37,100 nucleotides of DNA from UBA10427 sp003500135. Its GTDB lineage: Bacteria > Bacteroidota > Bacteroidia > Cytophagales > Cyclobacteriaceae. A model generated the notes under the pieces. The model was not told the origin of the DNA, did not search any database, and saw only the letters and a list, made by a program, of their open reading frames with translations. Positions 15,002 to 23,967 of this stretch are shown piece after piece. Where the stretch lies: positions 1-37,100 of the forward strand of contig CAWZYQ010000022.1 in assembly GCA_963966275.1 (NCBI GenBank). The letters run 5' to 3'. The stretch's first letter is position 1; each line of letters opens with the position of its first letter. The position numbers and the translations under genes are program-made.

Positions 15002-15712
15002 CTATTCTGTTTCTTCATACCGGGTGAAATTGTAGTTTCCAATTAACCAGTCGTCGCCCTTTTTCTCACCCGAAACATAACACAAAATTGTATTTTTTTG
15101 TATTAGCTCACCTTTATGGTATACCTTGTAATTGGAGCGATAGCTTGTGGTGAATATGTTGCCTCGAACTATGGTGGAATAAAAAACGGGCTCACCGAAA
15201 TCGATGGTAAGGTCATGTGTTTCGATTAGTTTTTGTAAATGTACCTCGAAGTTCGTGTCGTTGTGCCGCTGTACAAAAGGCATATTTTCCGTATTGATCC
15301 TGACCGAATTGGTGGTATACTCAGGCAGGAAGTATTTTAGAATGGCCTTTGGATCGTCATTTTCCAGTACCCTTTCCCAGCCTTTTTCCGTATTCTTAAT
15401 TAACTGCTGTACTTTCATTTCCTCTTTGCCAATTACTTCACTACTTGAAGTTGTACTTGCTATAGCTGGTTTTCCCTGTCTTAAATCGAATACTTCTGAA
15501 GAAAGGTTCTTATTCGTTTCAACCAGAATGGCCCTTCTTAGTTCACTTTTTGCCAGATCAGCTTTTAAGGCCTGAATAGAATCCTTTAGTTGTAAATTAT
15601 CATTTCTTGAACTGTCCAGGTTGCCCTTGGCCTGATAAAAGAAGTAGCCCAATAGCAGTATTATGATCGCCAATACGGTCATGATCAGGGTTTGTGCACG
15701 TTTTGATTTCAT
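15002..15712 (-). CDS. Membrane-anchored coiled-coil protein with NTF2-like tail
   Basis: The 236-aa protein begins with a short basic cytosolic end (MKSKRAQ), one membrane segment (about 8-27) and then a coiled coil rich in Leu, Lys and Glu (about 33-78). After a Ser/Thr linker (85-91), the C-terminal ~130 residues have the pattern of an NTF2/SnoaL-like fold: WERVLENDDPKAILKYFLPE at its first helix and 'DDWLIGNYNFTRYEE' at its last strand. The layout points to a scaffold or sensor on the periplasmic side. No catalytic residues are visible. It lies upstream on the minus strand of no clear partner; the cytochrome gene is 77 bases away in the same direction but precedes it. Confidence 0.6.
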   Translation of the reverse strand: MKSKRAQTLIMTVLAIIILLLGYFFYQAKGNLDSSRNDNLQLKDSIQALKADLAKSELRRAILVETNKNLSSEVFDLRQGKPAIASTTSSSEVIGKEEMKVQQLIKNTEKGWERVLENDDPKAILKYFLPEYTTNSVRINTENMPFVQRHNDTNFEVHLQKLIETHDLTIDFGEPVFYSTIVRGNIFTTSYRSNYKVYHKGELIQKNTILCYVSGEKKGDDWLIGNYNFTRYEETE

Positions 15713-15789
15713 ATTTTCGCGATTTTATTAGTTTAATTATTCATTCAAACGGTACTAATTGTAATTTACTATTTTCTTTGCTCCTATGC

Positions 15790-18066
15790 TTATTGCGCGT
15801 TCAATTGTTTCCAAAAAAGCTGGTAATTTTCATTATCAGGATATCGCTTTATTAGTTGATGCGCATATTTCCTGGCTTTTGGCACATCTCCCAAAACCTG
15901 AACCTGCAGGTAAGCCATAGCGTACAATAGGTTTTCATGGCCGGGATATCTTTGTAAACCTTTTTCAAATATCCCTACAGCTTTTTCGGGAGCCTGTCCG
16001 TTTTGATACAGTAACCCAAGGTTATAATAGACCCTTGGATTATCTATATTCAGATCGAGCGCTTTTCGTAATTGTGAAATTGCCTCCGTATTACGATTGA
16101 GTTCAGCATACAAAAGGCCTAATGAGTAATAGGTTTCGGCATAGTCCGGTTCCTGCTTCACCACTTCTATAAATGTTTTTTCTGCCATATCCATTTGACC
16201 TAGACGATAATAAAGATTGGCCAGGTTAAAACGGGCCATATTGTTATAATTGTCCATTTCAATGGCCCGCTTGTATGCTTCCAGCGCCTTTTGTGTCTGA
16301 CCTGTACGTTCATAGTACAAAGCTTTATTGGTCTGGCCCCCGGGAAAGTCCGCCGTTACTTTCTGATAATCAGAAAACTCTTTTCGCACATTTTCATAGG
16401 CTGCTAAATAATGCTGAGGCACCTGTTTGAGTTCAATGCCCGCCAGAGCTTCAAATGATTTGACACGCACAGCACGCTTGGGGTCTTCGAGCCCCTCCCA
16501 TATATGCTGCGCAAAATAAAGTGGCGCCGCTCTGTCTAATGCATCTATCGAAGCCATACGCACCAATGGCTCATTGTCTTTCAAATATTTAACAATGCTA
16601 TTCAATACCTCCTCGTCGTGGTATCGACCCAGGTAATTAATGGCAGTTGCACGGGCAATGGGCGGCTGCTGATCATTGGCGATCAGTTGCTGAAGCGCTT
16701 CAATTGCGGCAGGATCACCGGTGCGGCCAAGGGCGAGTGCTTCAAAAAAATGTGAGGAGTCCGGTTCGCCGTACCATTCCTGAAACTTTTCCCAGGCCCA
16801 TTCAGCACTTTGGTCTTCATGGCAGCCATTGCAGGCGTTGGGCGTTCCGTACTTCACACTCAAGTCGGGACGAGGTACGCGGAAGCTGTGATCGCGACGA
16901 AAATCATTGACCATGTAAAATCTCCCTGGCATATGGCAATCCATGCAGGCAGCGCCTTCAGTATTTTTTTCGTGAAAAGTATGGAGCTCTACATCATACT
17001 TTTCCGGCTCATGGCATTCCAGGCAAAGTGTATTGCCGCTAACTTTCAGTTCCATGCTATGCGGATTGTGGCAGTCGGTACAGGTGATATGATTCATGTA
17101 CATTTTGCTCTGTACAAAAGAGCCCCAGACATACACTTCGTCAAGAATTTGACCATCGGCGAAGTAATGTTGTTCGGTGAGTAACTGCGGTAGATAATGG
17201 TCGATCATGCTGCCCTCCCAATTGTAAGCCAGGGTCAATTGTTCACGTCGAATATGACAGCGGGCACAGTCATCTACCAGTTGCTTCGGCTTGGTCAGGT
17301 GGGTCATTTTCAGGCCTTCACTGATGGCGTCCGCTTCATAGCCTTCCCGGCGGGCCGCCTCGGTGTGCGCTTTGCCCGGACCGTGACAAGCTTCACAACT
17401 TACATTGATGATGGCATAAGTGGTATTGAAGCTGTCTGTTTTTTCATCGTAGTTCTTTTTTAAATTGGTAGAGTGGCAGTCGGAGCACATGGTGTTCCAG
17501 CTCATTGCCCCTTTGGTCCAATGGAGCCATTCTTCATGCACTACATTATACTGAGGATATAAATCAAACCATTTTTCTTCTTTAGTATCCCAGGCAGTAA
17601 GCAAACACTGGTATTTGCCATCGGGAAATTTTACGATGTATTGCTGCAATGGCGTGATGCCGTAGGTGTACACAATGTTGTAATCACCATATTCGCCATC
17701 CGGACCTTCGGTATTTACCCAGAATTCACCATCTTTTTTATAAAAGTGTGATTTCATTCCCTCCTGGGTAGTGAATTGGGCGTCATTGAAATCTGCCAGC
17801 ACGGTTTCTTCAGTGGCTTTCTGCATAGCCAGGTCGTGGTGGGAGCCCTTCCAATCTTCATAAGCTTCAGAATGGCACTCCATGCAAGTTTCGGAACCTA
17901 CAAACTGGTGATCTTCTATAAATGTGAATGTCTGATCAGGTGGGGTTGTTTCTTCAGCTTCGGTTTCCTTACTTTCTTTCTGACAGGCCGTGTAAATGCT
18001 TATCGAAAAAAATAAAATGGATATTACCAGTAGGATATTTTGTCGTCGCGATAAAAAGTATTTCAT
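15790..18066 (-). CDS. Octaheme cytochrome c lipoprotein with HEAT and TPR repeats
   Basis: I choose the ATG at 18066 (MKYFLSRR) over a TTG 21 bases upstream. The 758-aa protein has a signal ending in YTAC (Cys28), probably a lipoprotein. It has eight CxxCH heme sites beginning at Cys61, 194, 224, 267, 329, 348, 374 and 412. A HEAT-like segment follows (about 445-545, with PPIARATAINYLG and PLVRMASIDALDRAA) and then TPRs (about 575-750). The heme part resembles the cytochrome c554/doubled-CxxCH group, which passes electrons in respiration or reduces nitrogen compounds. The exact reaction is unknown. The repeats suggest docking to a partner protein. Confidence 0.88.
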   Translation of the reverse strand: MKYFLSRRQNILLVISILFFSISIYTACQKESKETEAEETTPPDQTFTFIEDHQFVGSETCMECHSEAYEDWKGSHHDLAMQKATEETVLADFNDAQFTTQEGMKSHFYKKDGEFWVNTEGPDGEYGDYNIVYTYGITPLQQYIVKFPDGKYQCLLTAWDTKEEKWFDLYPQYNVVHEEWLHWTKGAMSWNTMCSDCHSTNLKKNYDEKTDSFNTTYAIINVSCEACHGPGKAHTEAARREGYEADAISEGLKMTHLTKPKQLVDDCARCHIRREQLTLAYNWEGSMIDHYLPQLLTEQHYFADGQILDEVYVWGSFVQSKMYMNHITCTDCHNPHSMELKVSGNTLCLECHEPEKYDVELHTFHEKNTEGAACMDCHMPGRFYMVNDFRRDHSFRVPRPDLSVKYGTPNACNGCHEDQSAEWAWEKFQEWYGEPDSSHFFEALALGRTGDPAAIEALQQLIANDQQPPIARATAINYLGRYHDEEVLNSIVKYLKDNEPLVRMASIDALDRAAPLYFAQHIWEGLEDPKRAVRVKSFEALAGIELKQVPQHYLAAYENVRKEFSDYQKVTADFPGGQTNKALYYERTGQTQKALEAYKRAIEMDNYNNMARFNLANLYYRLGQMDMAEKTFIEVVKQEPDYAETYYSLGLLYAELNRNTEAISQLRKALDLNIDNPRVYYNLGLLYQNGQAPEKAVGIFEKGLQRYPGHENLLYAMAYLQVQVLGDVPKARKYAHQLIKRYPDNENYQLFWKQLNAQ

Positions 18067-18187
18067 GCTTAAATATAAGCAATACAAGTGGGATTATTAT
18101 GTGTGAAAGGGTTTGATAGTGTACTCAATAAGAGGAAATAAAATTACAGCTTAACCTTTAATTGAATGAAATATAAATAATAGGCCT

Positions 18188-18589
18188 TCAGGGAAAGTTA
18201 TTGATAAAAAGCTCATACTGCTTCAGCACATATACATCGGCAGGCAGCCAGTCGATTTGATACAACTCATCCGTTGACAACCAAAGGGCCTTATCGTGTT
18301 CATTGAGCTGATAACCGCCCCGGAGGCGACATATGTAGGGGTACAACACCAGCTGGCCGATGTGCATGTCGTGATAAACAGTATTGAGCGGATGTACTAT
18401 TTCAATTTTAGCTTCCAATTCTTCGCGGATCTCGCGGTGCAGGGAGTCTTCTTTTTGTTCATTGGGCTTTATCTTACCTCCGGGAAATTCCCACTTTCCG
18501 GAATGCGACATCCCCGATGAACGGCGTGTAGCCAGTATTCTGTTTTCCTTTTCTATAACGGCACATACCACTTCGATCTTCCCGTTCAT
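18188..18589 (-). CDS. MutT-type Nudix pyrophosphohydrolase
   Basis: The 133-aa protein has a full Nudix box at 38-60: Gly38, Glu44, then REIREEL (52-58) with the metal-binding glutamates. The position after EEL holds Glu where the consensus has Gly, a tolerated change. EVVCAVIEKENRILATRR at the start and FPGGKI before the box are typical of MutT, which hydrolyses 8-oxo-dGTP to prevent mutations. Other (d)NTP substrates are possible. It follows the beta-propeller gene by three bases and is the last gene of that minus-strand run. Confidence 0.88.
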   Translation of the reverse strand: MNGKIEVVCAVIEKENRILATRRSSGMSHSGKWEFPGGKIKPNEQKEDSLHREIREELEAKIEIVHPLNTVYHDMHIGQLVLYPYICRLRGGYQLNEHDKALWLSTDELYQIDWLPADVYVLKQYELFINNFP

Positions 18590-18592
18590 CTT

Positions 18593-19510
18593 TTATTTTT
18601 TCGGATAAAAGTAAAGCCTTGGCTGAATACCAAAACGCTCTTCACTTAACGTAAAAAATCCTTTTTCATTGAGACAAATGGATTCGCCTTGTGGTTCAAT
18701 CATGGTATATGGCGCCCTTTCTGGTGTTCGGGCTACCATATCGCAAAAATCTTCCTCAGCGGATTGCCTCTCCCAAATGAATATCTGATCATAGGTCTTC
18801 ATCATAAACAGAAGACCATCTGCAGAAAACTCGGCAGCCACTACGAAGGTCAACGGTAGCTCGCCTATTTGTTGAAGATAATGTGGTGTTTCTCCCGGTT
18901 CATCAGGCAGTTCGAATATACCCACCTGTGATTCGCGTTTAGAAATGATGATCAACTTTTTGCCCACCGGATCAAAAGCAATGGCCTCTGCATCCCGGGG
19001 CCCGTCATCATACATAAAAGGAATGACTTCTTTTTTGGTTACCGTATGGGCAATTTCCCCATCCAGGGCCTCTGTTTTAGGTTCTTCAATTTTGTAAACA
19101 GCATACTCATCCCTTTTCGCTTCATTATCACCCATATCAGCGATATACAGGTGTGTATTTCCCGATAGTCCAGTTCCAATGGTCAGGTCTTCCCAATCCG
19201 TATTGCTTAGATCGCTTAGAATGAACAACTTTTTTAAGTTGGCATTTTCAGTGTCATATAAGTATAAAACACTACCATTGCCACTATCATTTATGCCCCA
19301 TATGTGGCCCGGATATTTTTGGGATATTGCGATCCCCGATATTTCTTTTTGCCCAACCTTACCTCGATCCTGCGCAAGTGTATCAAATTTGTCTGTAAGA
19401 GGTAATGTAGAAATGTCCACCTTATCAAAGCCACAATATGCCTTGTTGCTTTCCGGAGCCGAAAAAAACATGTGGAAAAATAAGGTGAAATGGATAATGC
19501 TAATTACCAT
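18593..19510 (-). CDS. Exported beta-propeller-like protein (SdiA-regulated/phytase-like type)
   Basis: The 305-aa protein starts with a short hydrophobic stretch (MVISIIHFTLFFHMFFSA) that can act as a signal. Repeated blade-like segments follow: ISGIAISQKYPGHIWGINDSG, NTDWEDLTIG, LYIADMGDN, RDAEAIAFDPVGKKLIIISKR and PQGESICLNEKGFFTLSEE. These resemble esterase-like phytase and SdiA-regulated propellers. Acidic residues line several blades, so calcium binding is possible. No catalytic site can be named. It sits 57 bases after the DUF71 gene and three before mutT in the same direction. Confidence 0.65.
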   Translation of the reverse strand: MVISIIHFTLFFHMFFSAPESNKAYCGFDKVDISTLPLTDKFDTLAQDRGKVGQKEISGIAISQKYPGHIWGINDSGNGSVLYLYDTENANLKKLFILSDLSNTDWEDLTIGTGLSGNTHLYIADMGDNEAKRDEYAVYKIEEPKTEALDGEIAHTVTKKEVIPFMYDDGPRDAEAIAFDPVGKKLIIISKRESQVGIFELPDEPGETPHYLQQIGELPLTFVVAAEFSADGLLFMMKTYDQIFIWERQSAEEDFCDMVARTPERAPYTMIEPQGESICLNEKGFFTLSEERFGIQPRLYFYPKK

Positions 19511-19567
19511 ATTGCCGGGGTTTGCGCAAAAATAGAAAATAGATCTGAATTGTGTGAATTCAAAGTA

Positions 19568-20260
19568 TTAACTAAGCATAATATCTGTATAAACAAATCC
19601 ATCACGATCTACCGTGTCTCCATTTTTAATATCAATCGAAGCGGAAAAATCGGGACTATTGTATACGAAAGTATGAAACTCACCATTTTCTCCACACGGA
19701 TCCGCCTTTTGAGGTAAGGCTTCCAGCAATTCCTTATCCCAATCTTTTCCCGAAAAAGAAGCGCTAATCTGACGCCTATCAACACATGAAATTCGGGTTT
19801 GTATTCCGGCCTTCATCATTTCATTTGCCAGCCGGATGGTAGGTATTCCCCATATTGGAAAAATGGGTGTTATTCCGGAGCCTTCCAACTGCTTTTCGCG
19901 ATAGGCCCTTATATCTTCCAGAAACAGGTCACCAAAAGCAATATGTTGAACGCCCGAATTCTTTACTTCTTCAATAAAACCTCCCATTATACGTTCATAA
20001 TCTTCATTGCTGCATGGCCAGGGAAGGTCGATAAGAGCAATCGGCATTTCCAGTGATTTGGCCTGTTTTTCGAGCAACTCCCGTCGTACACCGTGCATGG
20101 CCACACGGTCGTTGGTAGCATTGATCGTGCTGAAAAGGCCCACAGGTTCATATTCACTGCCTTTCAATAGCTGGTGTAACATGTAGCAACTATCTTTCCC
20201 ACTGCTCCACGACACCAATACGGGCTTTTTACTATTATCTACTGCCTTTTTGATTTCCAT
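19568..20260 (-). CDS. DUF71/COG2102 ATP-pyrophosphatase (Dph6-like), probable B12-salvage type
   Basis: The 230-aa protein has a PP-loop, VSWSSGKDS (16-24), which binds ATP in adenine-nucleotide alpha hydrolases, and the family-specific CGENGEFHT (189-197). In eukaryotes and archaea the family makes diphthamide, but bacteria lack diphthamide. A comparative-genomics study of DUF71/COG2102 proposed that a bacterial subgroup works in cobalamin salvage. Here it overlaps a BtuF-like gene by 22 bases, which fits that subgroup well. It probably adenylates a carboxylate before amide formation; the B12 role is inference from context. Confidence 0.8.
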   Translation of the reverse strand: MEIKKAVDNSKKPVLVSWSSGKDSCYMLHQLLKGSEYEPVGLFSTINATNDRVAMHGVRRELLEKQAKSLEMPIALIDLPWPCSNEDYERIMGGFIEEVKNSGVQHIAFGDLFLEDIRAYREKQLEGSGITPIFPIWGIPTIRLANEMMKAGIQTRISCVDRRQISASFSGKDWDKELLEALPQKADPCGENGEFHTFVYNSPDFSASIDIKNGDTVDRDGFVYTDIMLS

Positions 20261-21039
20261 TCTTCAATGATTTTTATCAAAGCATCCAGGCCGTCGGTAA
20301 GGGCGGCAGGCCCGGGTTGTAAAATTAAGGTTGAATTGATCTCATACAGGTCGCCATTTTTCACTGCCTTAATCCCCGACCATCCCCGGCGCTTACGAAC
20401 CTGATCGGGTTTAAACATTTTGCCGCACCACGACCCAATAATGATATCCGGATTTCGCGAAATGACTTCTGTAGGGTCGGGTAAAATACGGTCTTTGGCG
20501 AGGGGGTGTATCGCATTTTCCGGAAATACATCTTCCCCGCCGGCAATTTCTATCAACTCGCTCACCCAACGTATACCACTAATTAATGGATCCATCCATT
20601 CTTCGAAGTAAACCTTAGGTTTCAATGTCGATTGCCCACTTTGCTTTTTCAAACGCTCAAGACGCTCGCTATATTTTTCGGCCAGTTGTTCACCTTTTTT
20701 TTGTTTGCCCACCATAGCGCCAACCATACAGATTACCTGCAAAATATCCCGGACACTTCTTTGGTTAAAAGTACATACCTGAAGGCCTTCACGAATCAAA
20801 CTTGCCGTAAGGTCGGCCTGTATATCGGAAAAACCAAGGATGAGATCAGGCCTTAAATCTTTGATCCGATCAATGTTGGCATCAGTAAACAATGCCACTT
20901 TTGGCTTTTCTTTTCTGGCTTCAGGTGGACGCATGGTGAAGCCTGATATGCCGACAATGCGATCCTGCTCACCGAGTAAATATAATATCTCGGTGAATTC
21001 TTCTGTCATACAAATTATGCGTTCGGGGTAGTAGGCCAT
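20239..21039 (-). CDS. BtuF-like cobalamin-binding protein without a signal peptide
   Basis: The 266-aa product has the periplasmic-binding-protein type III fold of BtuF/FhuD: ERIICMTEEFTEILYLLG, then VGISGFTMRPPEAR, LRPDLILGFSDIQADLTASL, a linking helix and 'NPDIIIGSWCG'. I start at the ATG at 21039 (MAYYPERI), where family alignments usually begin; an ATG at 21099 would add 20 residues, still without a signal. Such cytosolic BtuF relatives are known in Bacteroidota. No ABC permease or ATPase lies nearby. It leads the minus-strand run and overlaps the DUF71 gene. Together they suggest handling of a corrinoid inside the cell, though iron-chelate binding is not excluded. Confidence 0.8.
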   Translation of the reverse strand: MAYYPERIICMTEEFTEILYLLGEQDRIVGISGFTMRPPEARKEKPKVALFTDANIDRIKDLRPDLILGFSDIQADLTASLIREGLQVCTFNQRSVRDILQVICMVGAMVGKQKKGEQLAEKYSERLERLKKQSGQSTLKPKVYFEEWMDPLISGIRWVSELIEIAGGEDVFPENAIHPLAKDRILPDPTEVISRNPDIIIGSWCGKMFKPDQVRKRRGWSGIKAVKNGDLYEINSTLILQPGPAALTDGLDALIKIIEEWKSKRQ

Positions 21040-21502
21040 TTCATCTGTTTTCGGGCAAATTAAACCAATTTGACTGACTTGTGCCTGTTTCTTCGGCATC
21101 GTTCACTGCAATACTTCACTTCATGCCAGTTTTTTTCCCATTTTTTGTGCCAGCTAAACGCCCTGCCACAATTTTGACATGTTTTGTAGGGAAGTTTTGT
21201 TTTCAAATGACCCATATTACTCCTTTTCTTTTGCAATCATTTATAAGGTGAAATGTTCAAGCTATTTGTGAAAATAAGCTTTAACGTGTAGAAAACAGGG
21301 CTTGATGTAGTTTTGATGTAGTAGGGTTTTGCTATTTTAACGTTTAATATGGCATAATTGTACTTTGTGCACTTATTCGACTGAATGGCCGGTAAAAAGT
21401 TGATTTTTGTGGAACAGGTATGTGTGGGAAACATGTAAAGTTCAAAATGGTTATTTTCGTATTGCACTTAAAAAAATAAATTAAATATCAAATGCCGAAG
21501 TA
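21040..21502. other. Divergent intergenic region between the BtuF-like and GH3 genes
   Basis: About 460 bases, AT-rich, must contain promoters for both directions. I see no B12 riboswitch signature upstream of the BtuF-like gene and no coding ORF. A pair of 10-base direct repeats lies at 21302-21322. TAGTTTTG at 21308-21315 matches TAnnTTTG but is about 190 bases from the GH3 start and has no -33 partner. Confidence 0.4.
21302..21322. repeat. Tandem TTGATGTAGT repeats, 11-base spacing
   Basis: TTGATGTAGT occurs at 21302-21311 and 21313-21322, one helical turn apart, so a dimeric regulator could contact both on one DNA face. It lies about 180 bases upstream of the GH3 gene. No regulator can be named. 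Confidence 0.4.
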
Positions 21503-23857
21503 ATGCGAATAGAAAAAGTAATCCAAAGGAGTAAACTAATACTGATCATCCTGATTATCGTAAGCGCCTGTGGAAAACCCACAATGGGCGATCGAAGCGC
21601 TTCAACCCCCTACGACCCTAAAGTAGAGGAGTTGTTGGCAAAAATGAGCCTTGAGGAAAAAGTGGGGCAAATGACCCAGATTACCCTTGAAATGGTAGCA
21701 ATCGGGAAGGGATTCCATGCGGAACAACCCTTGAGAATTGACACTACTAAATTGCGTAGGATAGTGGTGGAATACAAAACCGGATCAATATTGAATACCG
21801 GTGGCGTGGCCAATTCACCTGAGCGATGGGAAAGTATCATCAAAACCATACAGGAGATGGCGATTAATGAGACGCGCCTGGGCATACCTGTTTTATATGG
21901 TATCGATGCCATTCATGGCGCTAACTATACTATGGGCGCCACTTTGTTTCCTCAGCAGGTGGGCCTGGCGGCAAGCTGGAATACCGATTTGGTGGAAGAA
22001 CTGGCTGCTGTTTGTGCTTACGAGACCAAAGCATCGAATATCCCCTGGACATTTAGCCCGGTTTTGGACCTGGGTGTCGATCCGAGATGGCCACGTTTGT
22101 GGGAAGGTTTTGGCGAAGATCCTTATCTTTCAGGAACAATGGGCGTGGCAATGGTCAAAGGTTTTGAAGGTGACGACGTATCAGCCCACGACAGGGTGGC
22201 TTCGTGCCTGAAGCACTTTATTGGATATAGCGCTCCTCTAAGCGGTAAAGACCGCACCCCTGCATGGATTCCCGAACGCATGATGCGTGAATATTTTGTG
22301 CCCGCTTTCCGCATGCCCTTTGATGCCGGTGCGAAAACGGTTATGATCAACTCGGGCGAAGTGAATGGTATTCCTGTCCATGCAAATCCGGAATTGTTAG
22401 AAGGACTTCTGCGAAAAGATCTGGGCTTCGAAGGCCTGGCGGTAACCGACTGGTATGATATCTACAATCTGGTAGTAAGGCACCACATTGCCGCTGATGA
22501 AAAAGAAGCTACCAAACTGGCCATCAATGCCGGGATCGACATGGCGATGGTTCCTTACGATATTCGCTTTGCCGACTATTTAATTGAATTAGTACAGGAA
22601 GGTGAAGTACCGGAAGCGAGAATTGATGAAGCCGTTCGCCGAATTTTGCAATTAAAAGTCGATCTTAAGCTTTTTGAAAAACCGTATTGGTCATTTAGTG
22701 ACTATCCTGAATTTGCCTCCGATGCCTACGCTGATTTGGCTAAAGAAGGAGCCCTTGAATCCATTACACTTTTGAAAAATGATAATGATATTCTACCGCT
22801 TCCAAAAACAGCCAGTCTTTTAGTTACCGGCCCCAATGCCAACAGCATGCGAACGCTTAACGGCGGGTGGTCTTACACCTGGCAAGGGGGGAACACCGAC
22901 AAATTTGCAGAAGCACACAATACATTCCTTGAGGCCATACAGGAACAATCGGAGGGTAGTGTGAAATTTGTGCCAGGCGTTCAGTATTCAGCCGATGCTT
23001 CCAGCTATAAAGAAGACGAAATTGTCAACCTCAATGCGGTTACACAGGCTGCAAGAAATGCTGATTATGTGATTTTATGTGTTGGGGAAAATTCCTATAC
23101 GGAAAAACCAGGCGACCTGGACGATCTCAATCTTTCTGCGCACCAGAAGGCCCTCGCTAAAGCAGCCTATGAAGGGGGCAAGCCGGTAATTATGGTGTTA
23201 AATGAAGGAAGGCCACGAGTCATAAATGACATTGAACCCTTGATGGCCGCTATAGTGCAAACCTACTTACCCGGAAATGGTGGAGGTGACGCTCTGGCAG
23301 AAATTCTTTTTGGTGATGCAAATCCAAGCGGCAAGCTTCCTTTCACTTACCCCAAATTTGTGAACGACCTGATACCTTACTTTCATAAATTTTCCGAAAC
23401 AGTGGCCCATGCCGACGGAACGGAATATAAAAACGATTTTATCCATCCGCAATACCCCTTTGGATTCGGCCTGAGCTATACCACATTTGAATACAGCGAT
23501 TTAACCATCGATAAAGAAAGCTACTCAGCTTCAGAAGATATAAAAGTGAATGTTACAGTGACCAATACAGGCGATCGCGCTGGAAAAGAAGCGGTTTTAC
23601 TTTTCTCCACTGACCATGTGGCCAGTGTTACCCCATCCGTTCTTCGCCTTCGCCGATATGCCAAAACCATGCTGGAACCGGGCGAAAGTAAAACGGTTGA
23701 ATTTACCCTGAAGCCGGAAGATCTTTCTTTTGTTGATTGTGACTACAATCAAAGAATAGAAGCCGGGGAATTCACATTGACTGTAGGCGCTGAACAGGTT
23801 AATTTTAATGTAACCGAAACCAAAGTGTTATCAGAAGGTGTGGACTGGCACTTATAA
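21503..23857 (+). CDS. Glycoside hydrolase family 3 beta-glucosidase-type lipoprotein
   Basis: The 784-aa protein starts with a lipoprotein signal ending IVSAC (Cys23), so it is anchored to a membrane. The GH3 N-terminal barrel carries GIDAIHGANY (133-142), GVDPRWPRLWEGFGEDPYLS (191-210), KHF (237-239) and the nucleophile Asp316 in LAVTDWYDI. The GH3_C domain holds CVGENSYTEKPGDL (526-539) with the likely acid/base Glu, and a fibronectin III-like domain closes the protein (about 685-770). It is complete. GH3 enzymes remove terminal beta-glucose or related sugars from oligosaccharides. No SusC/SusD pair is next to it, so it is not in a typical polysaccharide locus. Confidence 0.92.
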   Translation: MRIEKVIQRSKLILIILIIVSACGKPTMGDRSASTPYDPKVEELLAKMSLEEKVGQMTQITLEMVAIGKGFHAEQPLRIDTTKLRRIVVEYKTGSILNTGGVANSPERWESIIKTIQEMAINETRLGIPVLYGIDAIHGANYTMGATLFPQQVGLAASWNTDLVEELAAVCAYETKASNIPWTFSPVLDLGVDPRWPRLWEGFGEDPYLSGTMGVAMVKGFEGDDVSAHDRVASCLKHFIGYSAPLSGKDRTPAWIPERMMREYFVPAFRMPFDAGAKTVMINSGEVNGIPVHANPELLEGLLRKDLGFEGLAVTDWYDIYNLVVRHHIAADEKEATKLAINAGIDMAMVPYDIRFADYLIELVQEGEVPEARIDEAVRRILQLKVDLKLFEKPYWSFSDYPEFASDAYADLAKEGALESITLLKNDNDILPLPKTASLLVTGPNANSMRTLNGGWSYTWQGGNTDKFAEAHNTFLEAIQEQSEGSVKFVPGVQYSADASSYKEDEIVNLNAVTQAARNADYVILCVGENSYTEKPGDLDDLNLSAHQKALAKAAYEGGKPVIMVLNEGRPRVINDIEPLMAAIVQTYLPGNGGGDALAEILFGDANPSGKLPFTYPKFVNDLIPYFHKFSETVAHADGTEYKNDFIHPQYPFGFGLSYTTFEYSDLTIDKESYSASEDIKVNVTVTNTGDRAGKEAVLLFSTDHVASVTPSVLRLRRYAKTMLEPGESKTVEFTLKPEDLSFVDCDYNQRIEAGEFTLTVGAEQVNFNVTETKVLSEGVDWHL

Positions 23858-23885
23858 TAAATTGATTATCTAAATGTTTCGTGTC

Positions 23886-23914
23886 AATCCCGGCCATTTG
23901 CCGGGATTTTTTTG
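23886..23914 (+). terminator. Rho-independent terminator of the GH3 gene
   Basis: AATCCCGGC (23886-23894) and GCCGGGATT (23900-23908) form a perfect 9-bp stem with a five-base loop, followed by a T run to 23914. It is 29 bases past the GH3 stop. Confidence 0.88.
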
Positions 23915-23967
23915 CTGCCTTTTGCATTGCTCGATCTAACTATTTAACTTAAGTGTGAAATAATTCT

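Noticed and set aside
21100..21160. Sigma-54 type promoter (TGGCAC motif on the minus strand)
   Set aside because: The GG is present but no GC lies ten bases further on, so the -24/-12 spacing fails.
21237..21467. 76-aa minus-strand ORF in the BtuF/GH3 intergenic region
   Set aside because: Low-complexity AT-rich product without domain or neighbours; probably chance.
21040..21502. B12 riboswitch upstream of the BtuF-like gene
   Set aside because: I looked on the minus strand for the B12-box pattern and found none.
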